This document shows, piece after piece, positions 12,201-24,200 of a stretch of 64,000 nt of DNA. The notes under the pieces were generated by a model. That model saw only the letters and a program-made list of their open reading frames with translations. It searched no databases and had not been told where the DNA came from. This stretch comes from Zantedeschia hybrid cultivar (Eukaryota; Streptophyta; Magnoliopsida; Alismatales; Araceae). Positions within the stretch are counted from its first letter, which is position 1. Each line of letters opens with the position of its first letter. The position numbers and the translations under genes are program-made. The stretch is from assembly GCA_030544215.1 (NCBI GenBank), contig JARZZO010000013.1:1913001-1977000 (forward strand), written 5' to 3'.

Positions 12201-15200
12201 TTGATCCAGTCATCAGATTAAAGAATTAGATCACGATCATGAAGATCGGACCATTGAATTATGAACTCGGGTCGAGATCGTGAAGACCTGACCGTCAAAT
12301 GTGATCGGGTCACAATCATGGAGATCGGACCGTTATATTTGAGGTTCAGTCGATATTGGAACGATTTGACCGTGGGATTATAAGATGAGATCGAAATCAT
12401 GAAGATCAAATCAATAAATCTGGAATTTGGTCGATATCTGGATGATCCGATCGCTAAATATGAGATCATGTCAAGATCGTGAAGATCTAACCGTTAGATC
12501 TGGAATTCGGTCGATATCAGAATGATCCGACTGTTGGATATGAGATCAGGTCGAGATCGTGAAGATCTGACCATTAGATCTGGAATTCGGTCGATATCGG
12601 GATGATCCGACTGTTAAATATGTGATCAGGTCACGATCGTGAAGATCCGACCGTTAGATCTTGGATTCGATCGATATCATGATGATCCGACCATTAAATA
12701 TGAGATCAGGTCGAGATCGTGAAGATCCGACTGTTAGATCTGAAATTCGGTCGATATCGGGATGATTCGATCGTTGGATATGAGATCAGGTTGAGATCGT
12801 GCAGATCCGACCGTTATATCTGAAATTCGGTCGATATTAGGATGATCTGATCGTTAAGTTATGGGATCAGGTCGAGATCGTGAAGATCCGACCGTTAGAT
12901 CTAGGATTCGATCGATATCATGATAATCCGTCCGTTAATACGAGATCAGGTCGGGATTGTGAAGATCTGACCGTTAGATCTAAAATTCGGTCGATATCAG
13001 GATGATCCGACTGCTAAGTATGAGATCAGGTCAAAATCGTAAAGATCCGACTGTTAGATCTGAAATTCGGTCGATATCGGGATGATCCGACTGTTAAATA
13101 TGTAATCTGGTCAAGATCATGAGGATCCGACCGTTAGATCTGAAATTTGGTTGATATCGGGATGATCCGACCGTTAAATATGTGATCTAGTTAAGATCAT
13201 GAAGAACCAACCGTTAGATCTGGAATTTGGTCGATATCGGGATGATCCGACCGTTGGATTATGAGATCATGTGATCCGGCCATTAGATTATGAGATCTGA
13301 AATTCGGTCGATATCGGGATGATCCGACCGCTAAATATGAGATCAGATCGAGATCATGAAGATCCGACTGTAAGATCTGAAATTCGGTCGATATCGAGAT
13401 GATCCGACCGCTGGATATGAGATCGGGTCGAGATCATGAAGATCCAACCGTTAGATCTGGAATTCGGTCGATATCGGGATGATCCGACCACTGGATTATA
13501 AGATCGGGTCGAGATCATGAAGATCCGACCATTAGATCTAGAATTCGGTCGATATCGAGACGATCTGACCGCTAAATATGAGATCATGTCACGATCGTGA
13601 ATATCCGACCGTTCGATTATAAGATCGAGTCACGATCATGGAGATCGGACCGTTAGATCTAAATTTGGTCGATGTCAAAACGATTCGATCGTTGGATTTG
13701 AAATTAGATCAAAGACATAATATGATTGCCTGACCGATGTAGTTAGATTCAAGATATAGTAGACCCTACCATGATTGACCTAGTTAAGTCATTTGATCAA
13801 TGGGTCAGGTTGTGAGTGGACTTAATCAATGTGACTAAGTCATTTAACTAGTGAATTTGATGTCTTATGAATATAGTTAACCATATATGATTAACACATA
13901 AGGCATATGATTTAATAACATATGACTTAGTAACATGTATTAATTACGTGTTAATAAATTTTATGTCACCTTAATATAAATGTGACATATGACTTAATAA
14001 CATGTGTCACATGTTTATGTCACATAAATAAGTTACATGTTAATGGACTTTATGTCACATTAACATGTTACATGTTAATGGACTTTATGTCACATTAACA
14101 TAATTGACTTATTGGATTAAATTACACCCTCCTAGATTTAATTCCCTAGGTGTAATTAATCATATATGATCATTACATATAATGTGGCATATATGATCAT
14201 GTAATGTTTATATTATGTCATGTTATATTTATATGTTATAACAAACATATAATATAACATAACATATTAAAACGTTGGGCTAAGATAAGACTTAAACCCA
14301 AATAAAAAATGAACGAGAGGGGGCCGAAGCCTACCACTCTCAAAGCCAAGAGTCCTTACCACAAAGAACTCTTAACTTGCCACCTCTTTTCGTTCTTCCC
14401 AAATGAGCCCCCCTAGGGGGGTATTTATAGTCTTGTAAGAGACAGTTAAGGAGCCAAAGAGGCTACCCTCACTGGGTGGCGGTTACTAAAAAATCCGGCT
14501 TCCAAAATTTAAAAGAAAAAAGAGTTACGGGAGGAGGCGGGCATATGCTTCCCCCCCTACCCTCACCGGGTGACTTCTTTCCACCTTGTGACGGTAGAGA
14601 TTTTACTTGGACTCCTAACCCCTCTTCTTTTTACTAAATATGCTCTTTTTTTTAAATCTTTTTACTGCATTCTTTTTACTAAATCTATTTTTTTTTTGAC
14701 CTGTTACTGTTCACATTTTTCCTTTATTTACTGTCCTACTGTCCTTGGACAGTTGGCCAAGAGGAGGAGAGGTGCGCATGCATGATGCATCCGCACACCC
14801 TCACCGGGTGGATTCTCCACCCGGTGAGGGTCAAGAACCCACACAAGGGTTGACTCTTGCCCTCCTCATCTCTATCTTTTTTTTTTTTTTTTTTAAAACT
14901 GTTATGGCTTGTTTTTTTTGTTTTTATTGTCCCGGGACAGTTACAAGAGAGGAGGGGAGGGCGCATACCCTACTACCCTCACCGGGTGGTATTTTCCCAC
15001 CCGGTGAGGGTCAAGAGTCTACCCATGGGTGAACTCTTCTCCCCCCATCTCTATCCCTTTTTTTTTTAATAATAGCCAGAGCAGACTCCCCCTCCCACCT
15101 TTTTTGCTGTGCGTTGGGCTTTTGCTGCTGCCGTGTTGCCTGCGTCCCCAACTGCTGCTGCTCCTGCTGCCGCTGGGCCCAGGAAATCCTTCTAGTGCAC

Positions 15201-18200
15201 TTGTTGCTGCTGCCAGGTGTTGCCATGGCCTCTTGTTGCTACTGGCGTGGGCCCTTGCTGCTCCTGCTGTTGCTGTGGCCCCTTGTTGCTGCTGGTGTGG
15301 GCTCTTGCTGCTCCCGCTGCTACCGCCAAGCCCAGCTGAGGTTTCGATTATTGCTGCAAGCCCAGGTGAAGTTCCAAGTGCTCTTCTTCTTCTTCTTTTT
15401 TTTTTTTTACAGAAAACTATAGACTCTAGGGTTTATCAAGTATATGATTCCTAGATCCATAATCTTCGCCATGATCATTAGACCCCAGAGTTTATATCGT
15501 GTTTGCTGTGGCTATCATTATATCTTTTTTTTTTTGTCATTCTGAAATTTAAAATTTTCAAAAATCTCTAAGTTTGAAGTTTGCACAAACTGAATTGTGC
15601 TCTTTTTCTTTTGGTCTTATTTGTATCAATGTTGATCATGCATTTGATAAGAGAATTTTGTTATCCTCATGATTTAGATCTAAATCTGATTTGTTATTAT
15701 TGTTTAAGGTCTCTTTTAAGACTTTTTCTTTTGATCATCTTGTCAACTTGATTCATAATCAGATTACAGAATTTTAGGTCTAACAGGTCCCAAACCCAAA
15801 CTCTTCTGTCCACTTGGCTTCTATTCAAGTTAACATCCACATTCAGAAATTCATCCATTTGTCCGTCTATAGGATCCCTCTTAAATTTCGGATTCCAGTG
15901 ATGATGTCATCAAGGGAACAAACCTCAGCTATTGTCTTATGCTTATCCGCTGCAATGTGATATATGTTGCTGAATTGAATAGATAAAGGCATATTTGAGC
16001 ACCAATCACCATTTGTCCTCTCAGAATTTGGTGAAATCCCTATTCCCACCACTGACTCTTGCAGCTGAATGAAAAATGTCCTGCAACTTGATTATATTTC
16101 TCCATATAGTTGACAGAGAGGAAGTCCTTGTAGGAGCAATACACCATGTAGAGGAGCTAGGCTAATACTTGTCCTTTATGATAGTAACCCAAATTGCATC
16201 CACATCTTCCCCCATTCTCCAAAGCCATTTGACCAACATAGCTTTGTGTGAGACTTCATTTTTCTTTAATGGTTATTTATTCTTGAAAAATTATTTTTAT
16301 TTAGAAAAGAGGCTTTTGGTTTTGAAAGAGAATTCTTGGAGTTTTGAAAACATGTTCTTCTCTTTTATTTAATGTAGACTTTGAGGATTCAGGATCAGTC
16401 CTTAAGTCTAAGATTTTTTGGGTCAAGCATAGATCCATGTTCTTGACCTCTCCCCACTGACCTCGTTTAGTGTTAATTATGCCAGTTATTAATTAGCAAC
16501 CCTTGATTAACCGTCCATTAAGGCCCATTAATATCACATGAATGAAATAAATGAATTGACATTAAACATGCATAAGTAGAATTGAACTTGCATCGATTTT
16601 ATTTGCATCTACTTTTTTTGTTATGATACATCACTTTTGGCCACTCCATTGATAGGAATGGATCATTTGAGATCTAGTCATTTTACCAATAAGGGTGAAT
16701 TATAATTTCATGGTCAATCCACCATTAGGAAAGAACCGAGCAACTTAATAATCATTCTACCAGTATGAAAATTGAATATTGGCTACTCTACCAATAAGAG
16801 CGAACCACACTTCATGGCCAATCTACCAATAGGAAAGAACCACCTCATTTTTATAGCCACCACATCGATAGGAATGAACCAAGAATCATGATTATTGGTC
16901 ACCCTACCAATAAGAGTGAACCACAACTTCATGGCCGGTCCACCAATAGGACATAACCACAACAGTTAATGGTCACTTCACTGATAGGAATGAACCGATC
17001 ATAATTATTGGTCACTCTACCAATAAAAGTGAACCACAAAAGTAAATGGTCAATCTACCAGTAGGAAAGAACCACATAAGTTAATGGTCACTCTATCAAT
17101 AATAATGAACTATAAACCATGATTACTAGTCACTCTACCAGTAAGAATGAACCACAACTTTATAGCCGGTCTACCAATAGGACAAAACCACAAAAGTTAA
17201 TGGTCACTCCACCAATAGGAATGAACCAATAATCATAATTATTGGTCACTCTACCAATAAGAGTGAACCATGAATAAAGTGGTCAATCTACCAATAGGAA
17301 AGAACCACAAAACTAATTAATTAACGTTCCGGCCATTCAACCAATATGAATGAACCATCCACAATTAATTAACAAGAGACTTTGACCATTCAACCAATAT
17401 GAATGAACCACATTTTTTAATTAGCAAACAACTTTGGCCATTCAACCAATATGAATGAACCATGCATAATTAATTAATATGAAATCACATAATTTAATCA
17501 ACATGAAAATTTAGCCATTCAACCAATATGAATGAACCATGCATAACATTAATCAACATGAAATCACATAAGTTAATTAACATGAAACTTTGGCCATTCA
17601 ACGAATATGAATGAACCACATATTTATTAAAATTTTGGCCATTTAACCAATATGAATGAACCATCTCTTAATAACATTATTACAAGATTATAACAAAAAA
17701 AACTAGTGGGTCTTTGTTCTTATTCTTCTTCCCACGCACAGAAAACTTCACAAGCTTCTTGTTCTTCACACAAAATTTCTCCAGAGCCTCCTCCCTTTTT
17801 TTCTTTCTCTTCTTCTTGCTCTCTTTCTGTGTCTTCTGCTGCAAGCCTGCAACCCATGGGGGGCTTTATATAGAGGAGGCTTGGGGGAGAAAAGGCAAGG
17901 AGGGAGGGCCGGTGGCACCCCTCCACCGGTGGGGGTTGCCACCACTGCCGCCCCCCCCCCCCCCCCACACATACACACACCCGTGGGCTTCCACCAGGGG
18001 GGCACCGTTTGGCTCCCCACCCCCTGCTCTTTTTTTTTTTTTTTTTTGCCCCTCCTCGCCTCTTTTCTTGCTCTCTCTGTTTCTTTCTGCTGCAAGCCTG
18101 CAACCCATGGGGTTTTATATAGAGGAGGCTTGGGGGAGAAAAGGCAAGGAGGCAGGGCCGGTGGCACCCCCCACTGGTGGGCACGCCACGCCATGCCCCC

Positions 18201-18203
18201 CCC

Positions 18204-18234
<31 letters not shown>

Positions 18235-21200
18235 ACACACCGGTGGGCTTCCACCAGGGGGGACACCGGTTGGCTCCCCACCCCCTGCTCTTTTTTTTTT
18301 AAAAATTTGCCCCTCCTCTCCTCTTTTTTTGCTGTGTATTTTTTTTTTTTTTGCAAAAAAATGTTTCAACACTTTGTTTTAAGCCCACAACCTCCTTGAT
18401 CCTTACTAGAACAAAGTTTATCCCAGGAGGCCAAGTGGAGACCTTCTTATCTCTCTTTTCCCCTGTCCAACAGAAGGAGCTCGTTGATTCTATACTTCTC
18501 TCTACAGTCTTTGGGATTTTGAAAATGGAAAGATGATAGTTTGCCAATGCCGAGAGGACAGTCTTGGACAAAATCCATTTGCCCCCCACAGAAAGAAACT
18601 TAGCCTTCCATCTATCAAGTTTCTGCTCAAATTGCTTGACAAGAGCATCCCAATCCCTCAACCTAATTGGTCCATTGGTAGGTGCCAGACCCAAATATTT
18701 AATAGGGAACTTATGAACTCTGCAATTCATGATGTCAGCCTTCTCCATCACTGATTCCTGCTCTAAATTAATACCAACTACTACTGATTTCTCCAAATTA
18801 ATCTTCATGCCTATGATAACTTCCACTAGAATTAAAAGTTTCTTCACGTTAGCTAACATAAGTTCATTACGTGAAGATAATGTCTGCACACTATAAACGC
18901 GTCAGCTGTAAACCATTTCTCCCAATACTGAAACCATCCTTGAGGCCTTGTTCAGTTGTCCGATCCCAAAGAGAACCCCAAACCTGCCCAATGATGAGGA
19001 ACAAGAGAGGTGAGATTGGATCACCCGATATCAACCCTCTTGTGCTGCTGAAATAACCACATGGCTCACCATTGAGTAGAATAGAAAACCGAGCAGAATT
19101 GATACAATGCATCACCCATGAAATCCATTTCTGCTTGAAACCCGTAAGAGCTAGCAATTTCTAAACACACAAACCAACTAACGCTATCATAGGCCTTCTT
19201 GAAATCCAATTTGATAACAACCCCTACCCTGTTGCACAGTTTTTGGTTGTGAAGAGCTTCAAGGCAGCCAAAATAATTGTCTAAAATAAAATTCTCTTCC
19301 TTAATGCAGACTGATGCCTACTGATGATATTCACCACGACCTTTTTCAACCTGTTTGCCATGACCTTCGTGATGAGTTTATAACAACCATTTAATAAACT
19401 AATAGGTCTGTAGTCCGACACATTCACTGGTCCTTCTTTCTTAGGAATGAGAACAATATAAGTGGAACTGAAACCCTTAATGCTGTAAGGTCTCTCTTGA
19501 AATTCCTCAACCTCCTTCATGAGAGCATCCATAATGGTATCCCAAAAAAATTGATAGAATCCCAACGGAAACCCATCTGGACCAGGAGATTTATTAGCAT
19601 TCATGCTAAAGACTGCATCTTTGACTTCATCTTCATGAATCAGCTTGATGACTGTCAATTTTTGGAAGGATACCTTCTTCCAAATGTGGTTTCTACAAGT
19701 GATATTCGGAAAATAGCTTTTTGTAGTATGCAATGAAGACATCTTTAATCTCCTCCTCTGACTCAAGCATATTATCTTCAAACTTGATCTGATCAATCTT
19801 TAGTGTTCTCCTTCTAGCACTGGCTACAACATGGAAAAACCTAGAATTCTTATCACCTTCGGACAGTCAATGTTCCTTGGCCCTTTGCTTCTACTTTATT
19901 TCTTCTCTGAAAAGCCAATCATTGTATTCCTTCTTGTGAATCTTCAATTGTTGAAATTCTTCAGCAGACAGGATTTGAAAATCGGCCTTTGTTTCCAGCT
20001 CATCAATTTTCTGCAATAAGTGTTATCTAATACCTGCATTTCCCCCAGAAGTCTGATTACTCCACTTTTTAACATAATCTCTGACCCATTTAAGCTTCTT
20101 TGAGAAAGTCTTGGTAGCAAAGTCCGCTTTCGAAACTTCATTCCACCACTTGATAACCAAAATTTTAAATTCCTCATGAGACTGCCAAGCCAATTCATAT
20201 ATGAAAACCCTTCACTTCTTTCTTTTATCTTATGTTATCAACATGATTGGGATATGATCAGAGATTGATCTATTCAGTCCTTTATCATGAGAAAGAGAGA
20301 ATGCATTGAATCCATGGATGGCAGTACCGGTACCGGTACCGGTGCCGGCCGGTGCCGGTACGTACTGGTACCGGCCGGTACGACCGGTACGGGCTTAAAG
20401 GGGTCCAAAAAAATCAGAAAAAAAATAAAAAAAATCAGAAAAATTCAGAAAAATCAGAAAAAAATCAGAAAAAATGTAAACAATTAATTAGCTATGTATT
20501 GGGTGTGATAAAAGTGGGTTAAGACAAAGAAGTACACATAACGCATACAAAATGACTATTTTCATACATATTAAACATGAAAAATATTATGTTAATGTAC
20601 TAAATATTTACAACAATGCAAAATATTAACGAAATCAAATGATCCTTACCTATGAAAAACATAAGTGAGTATACTAATATGGATAATAACCCGTAGATCC
20701 TTCTGATTCATCATCTGGTTACTGTTGCTGGTATCCATAATAAAGTTGCATATGTTCCCTTTATTCACCATAACTAAACAATGATGCAGCCAAATCGTGC
20801 ATCCCTCTTTGAATCCCTCTTGGAGTATATGCTTGTTGACTTGATGAAATTCCAGAATCATGATGCAAAGAAATAGCATGAGGATAAGAAGAAGACCCTG
20901 ACCCATAACTGCTACTGGGTGGAATCGGTGGATGGAATTGAAAGCCTTCATACTCTACTCGATCTCCCCAGCTATATATGCCTGTTTCTTGTTGGTCACC
21001 TCCATAACCTGACTGTTGTCCATACTGACTTTGTGAATCATAATCTCCTTGACTTTCATGTTGTCCTCTTCCTGTGTCAATATGTAAGGAGAAAGAAGGT
21101 GCATATACTCCGCCCCCGGTAGTAGCACCTGCAGCTGCACCAACATCATCATTAGGAGACTCTGGCCCATCATCATCATCATCTTGATCATAATCAACAA

Positions 21201-24200
21201 TTAACTTTCTTTTAACATTACTTGATTTTTTCTTTTGTGATGCTTGTTTTTGTTGGCTTTCTTTTCTTTCTAAATCCTTTTCCTCGTGGTGTATGCCTCA
21301 CATAAATTTGCTTCATCTCATTAATGGCAGGATCGTCTCTGGCAGCCAGATTAGTCCTCTCCAATGTAGATGTACTCCTTTTCAAGAATGATGGTGGCCC
21401 AACCATTCTAGGAGTGACTGCTCTACTATCTGATTCTGAGTGTCTAGCAGGTTCAAGCTCAGTATCAGGTGCAAATAAAGGCACATGCTCAGTATGACTC
21501 TGATGCTCATGTGAAGGAGGAGGTGAATTTTCTTTTTGCCTTTTCGGGGTTCTTAATTATGGATCTTTAGCAACAGCTCCATCTAGTATGCCTTCTGCCC
21601 ATTCTGTATCATCAGGATCAAAAATTGGCTCATCGACAGTTGCTCGTGTCTCAACCCAAGTCTGCAAGGGATTATCATCATTAAATAACTCTTCCACATC
21701 AATTTGGCCAACATCTTCTGCGTGCCCTGCAGCACGTTTCTCCCTCAATTGTTGTCTCAACCGGATGTTTTTGATCATCACTCTCATATTGTAATGGCAG
21801 TACACCAATTTGTCCAATCGTTCAGCCTTTAACCGGTTACGAATTTTTAAGGCTGAACGTGGTCCAGTTTCTTTCACATTGACTTGCTGACGTCGTCTGA
21901 CTCAAAACCCTCACTGCAACGGAAGCCAATGGATTATAACACTTATCTCTGTTGTACATCATTATCCACCACTCAGCTGTGCCATCATTAAAAGAAACCA
22001 AAAAATTAATCAATGTATGTTCTCGTTTCTTATGCACATATGACAACAATGCAATGACTAAGTATACCTGGGCTCACTTTCTCTACGGCAATTTGCACAC
22101 AGTCTTCATTATATGTCTCCAGCCTTAGCCTATAAGCCTCCATCTACAAAGATGGAATTAACAATTAATAGAATTCATAGGCTCTTCAAATTACAAGTAA
22201 TTGGATAAATCTTAAAGTCAGATCTTCACTAAGTATACATGTCTCTCTGCCTCAATCCTATCTTCTATTGTCCTCGACAAACGTGCAATCACATTTAGTG
22301 TGTTTTGAATCACCTCTCCATCAATATGCACTTGACGACTGTACATTACTCGATGATTTAAAAATAACCTGCATTTAGGTGAAAAATTACTAATGTCAAT
22401 TTAATAAATAATCTCCCATGTAATAGTATAAGACTTCACTTACCAGCTGCATGCAAGTCGTGGTGTAATGTGTTTTTTCATCTGACATCAATAAGGTCCC
22501 ACCACTTCATATAAGTGTTGGGAAATGCGTTCTTGATGTGCACCTTAGCAATGTCAATTGTCTCGTACAAATATCCCATGTAATTCTTATCATCCCCATC
22601 CACCAATTTTAACACATGTACGAGAGGTTCCACCAACTTCAGATAAGTCTCCATATTACTCCAACATTTTTTATTCTCTATGATTTTTCTTACTTCCAAA
22701 TGTTTAGATTTAGATTCATTGGAGGTGGTCCGCATATACTCCAAGAACTCCTTATTAAACATAAAACCCTTTATCTCATTCTTGAATTTGTGCAAAGATT
22801 CTAAAGAAATAAAATTAGATGCAAATCGTGTAGGCCCCGCACGGATGATATCTCGACCTCCAGATGCTTTTTCTCTGAACATATTCAAGATCCTGGGATG
22901 ACCATAAATAAATTGGGTAATTCTTTGGGCTCTTTACTGTCTTGCTGATAGTCGGATCCTTACCAATGTCTTCAAGCATCAAGTCCAGACTATGCGCTGA
23001 ACATGGAACCCAATAAAGGTGTTTGCGCTTGTCCATTAACTTCTTCCCTGCAGCTTTATAACTTGGTTCATTATCGATGACCACCTAGACAACATTTTTC
23101 TCTCCAATTTCCTGCACCATCCGATCCATCAAACCAAATAAATATTTTGCATTCTTTGAATAGTTTGATGCATCAACAGATTTCATAAAAATTGTCCCTT
23201 CTGTGCAATAAACAAAAAAATTAATCATGAACTTCTTCGTGGTACCAGTCCAGCCATCGCACATAATTGTGCATCCTCTCTCCTTCCATACTGCCTTAAA
23301 ACTTTCAACCCATTGTTGAAGTTCCTCGTATTCTCCATCAAACCCCCGTCCATATATGTCTCGACGTGTGGGGGCTTTGAACCCACTACTATGATCTGCT
23401 ATCGCATCAATCATAGGCTGAAAATAAGGAGACTGAGCAGCATGTGAGGGAACACCTGCATGCAAAAACCATTTGCAGATGCTTTTAAAAGTATGTCCTG
23501 CCGCTTCAGCTGATTTTTTTACTCCTCTCATTGCTTGCTTGATTTTTGGCTGAGTAGAACTCTGTCTTCTAAAAAGATAACTGTCCATAGGACCCACTTG
23601 GCCTGTAGGTTGACTTGTGCCTCTTGTTGATGGTCCATCACCTCTCCTTCGGGCTTCGTCTTCTTGTTGATGCCACAAACTCTCTCTTCTAGCTGCAGCC
23701 ATCTCAGGATCATCATAATCATCATCACTAGAATCTACAATTTGTTCTGCCCTTTGCCTCTCACGTATAAAAATGCCACTGGGCGCAGTATATATCCCTT
23801 TGCCTTTTGTATTATGTCTACCTGAAATTTCGCCTTGGAGTTCAACCTCATCTTCATTCTTTTGTTCTTTTTGTGCTTTTCGGCCACACAACAATTCACG
23901 CATCTCGTTGGCAACTTGTCGGAGACAGACTGTAAGGACTGAGGTTTCGGGTTCAGTATTCGGGTCGGTTTCGGGTCGGATTCCCCGGTTTGGATCCTGA
24001 GGGGTCTTGAGAATTTCTTCTGAATGACGTCTGTCATGCACGACGCCTTTCAAACGGCGTCTTGCTGGGTGGACGCCATTTAGGTCTGTTGCCATTGCGT
24101 CACGTGGGCGCCACGTGGGCGGGTTTCGGGCAGCGAGAGTACGGCCCCGGTCTTGTCGTCTGAACGGCGTCTGCAATGGACGACGCCATTCAGACTGCGA

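Larger units (their letters stand above)
11463..15785 (-). mobile_element. LTR C: 4.3-kb solo LTR of gypsy type
   Basis: The ends are TGTGGGAATG (11463) and GTCTAACA (15785). Both sides carry the 5-bp duplication GGTCC (11458-11462 and 15786-15790), and the LINE text is continuous across it. There are no internal coding domains or second LTR, so this is a solo LTR. Read on minus: U3 with two large hairpins (14797-15011), TATA box at about 14430, a long R/U5 with an 80-bp GATC-rich minisatellite (about 11990-13690), then the hairpin cassette (11571-11648). Reading frames in the U3 (14570-15450) are low-complexity and I do not believe they are genes. Confidence 0.85.
16257..18371 (-). mobile_element. 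LTR D: 2.1-kb solo LTR of gypsy type
   Basis: The ends are TGTGAGAC (16257) and TTCAACA (18371). The 5-bp duplication is CTTTG at 16252-16256 and 18372-18376, inside the LINE. Read on minus: a duplicated U3 promoter (17837-18340), a hairpin minisatellite (16640-17680) and a degenerate hairpin cassette near 16400-16500. There are no internal domains or second LTR. Reading frames across the poly(C)/(CA) promoter tracts are compositional artefacts. Confidence 0.85.

Noticed and set aside
14570..15454. Several reading frames with leucine and serine runs
   Set aside because: Low-complexity CTG and T runs in the U3 of LTR C. No domain and no start context.
16640..17680. Array of similar units with spacers, superficially like a CRISPR array
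   Set aside because: Units are degenerate, spacing is irregular, the host is a plant nuclear genome and the array sits inside an LTR with a target-site duplication. It is a minisatellite.
17714..18399. Long overlapping reading frames on both strands rich in P, G, H, T and F
   Set aside because: They come from poly(C), poly(T) and CA tracts in the duplicated promoter of LTR D. No domain, and frames exist on both strands as composition predicts.
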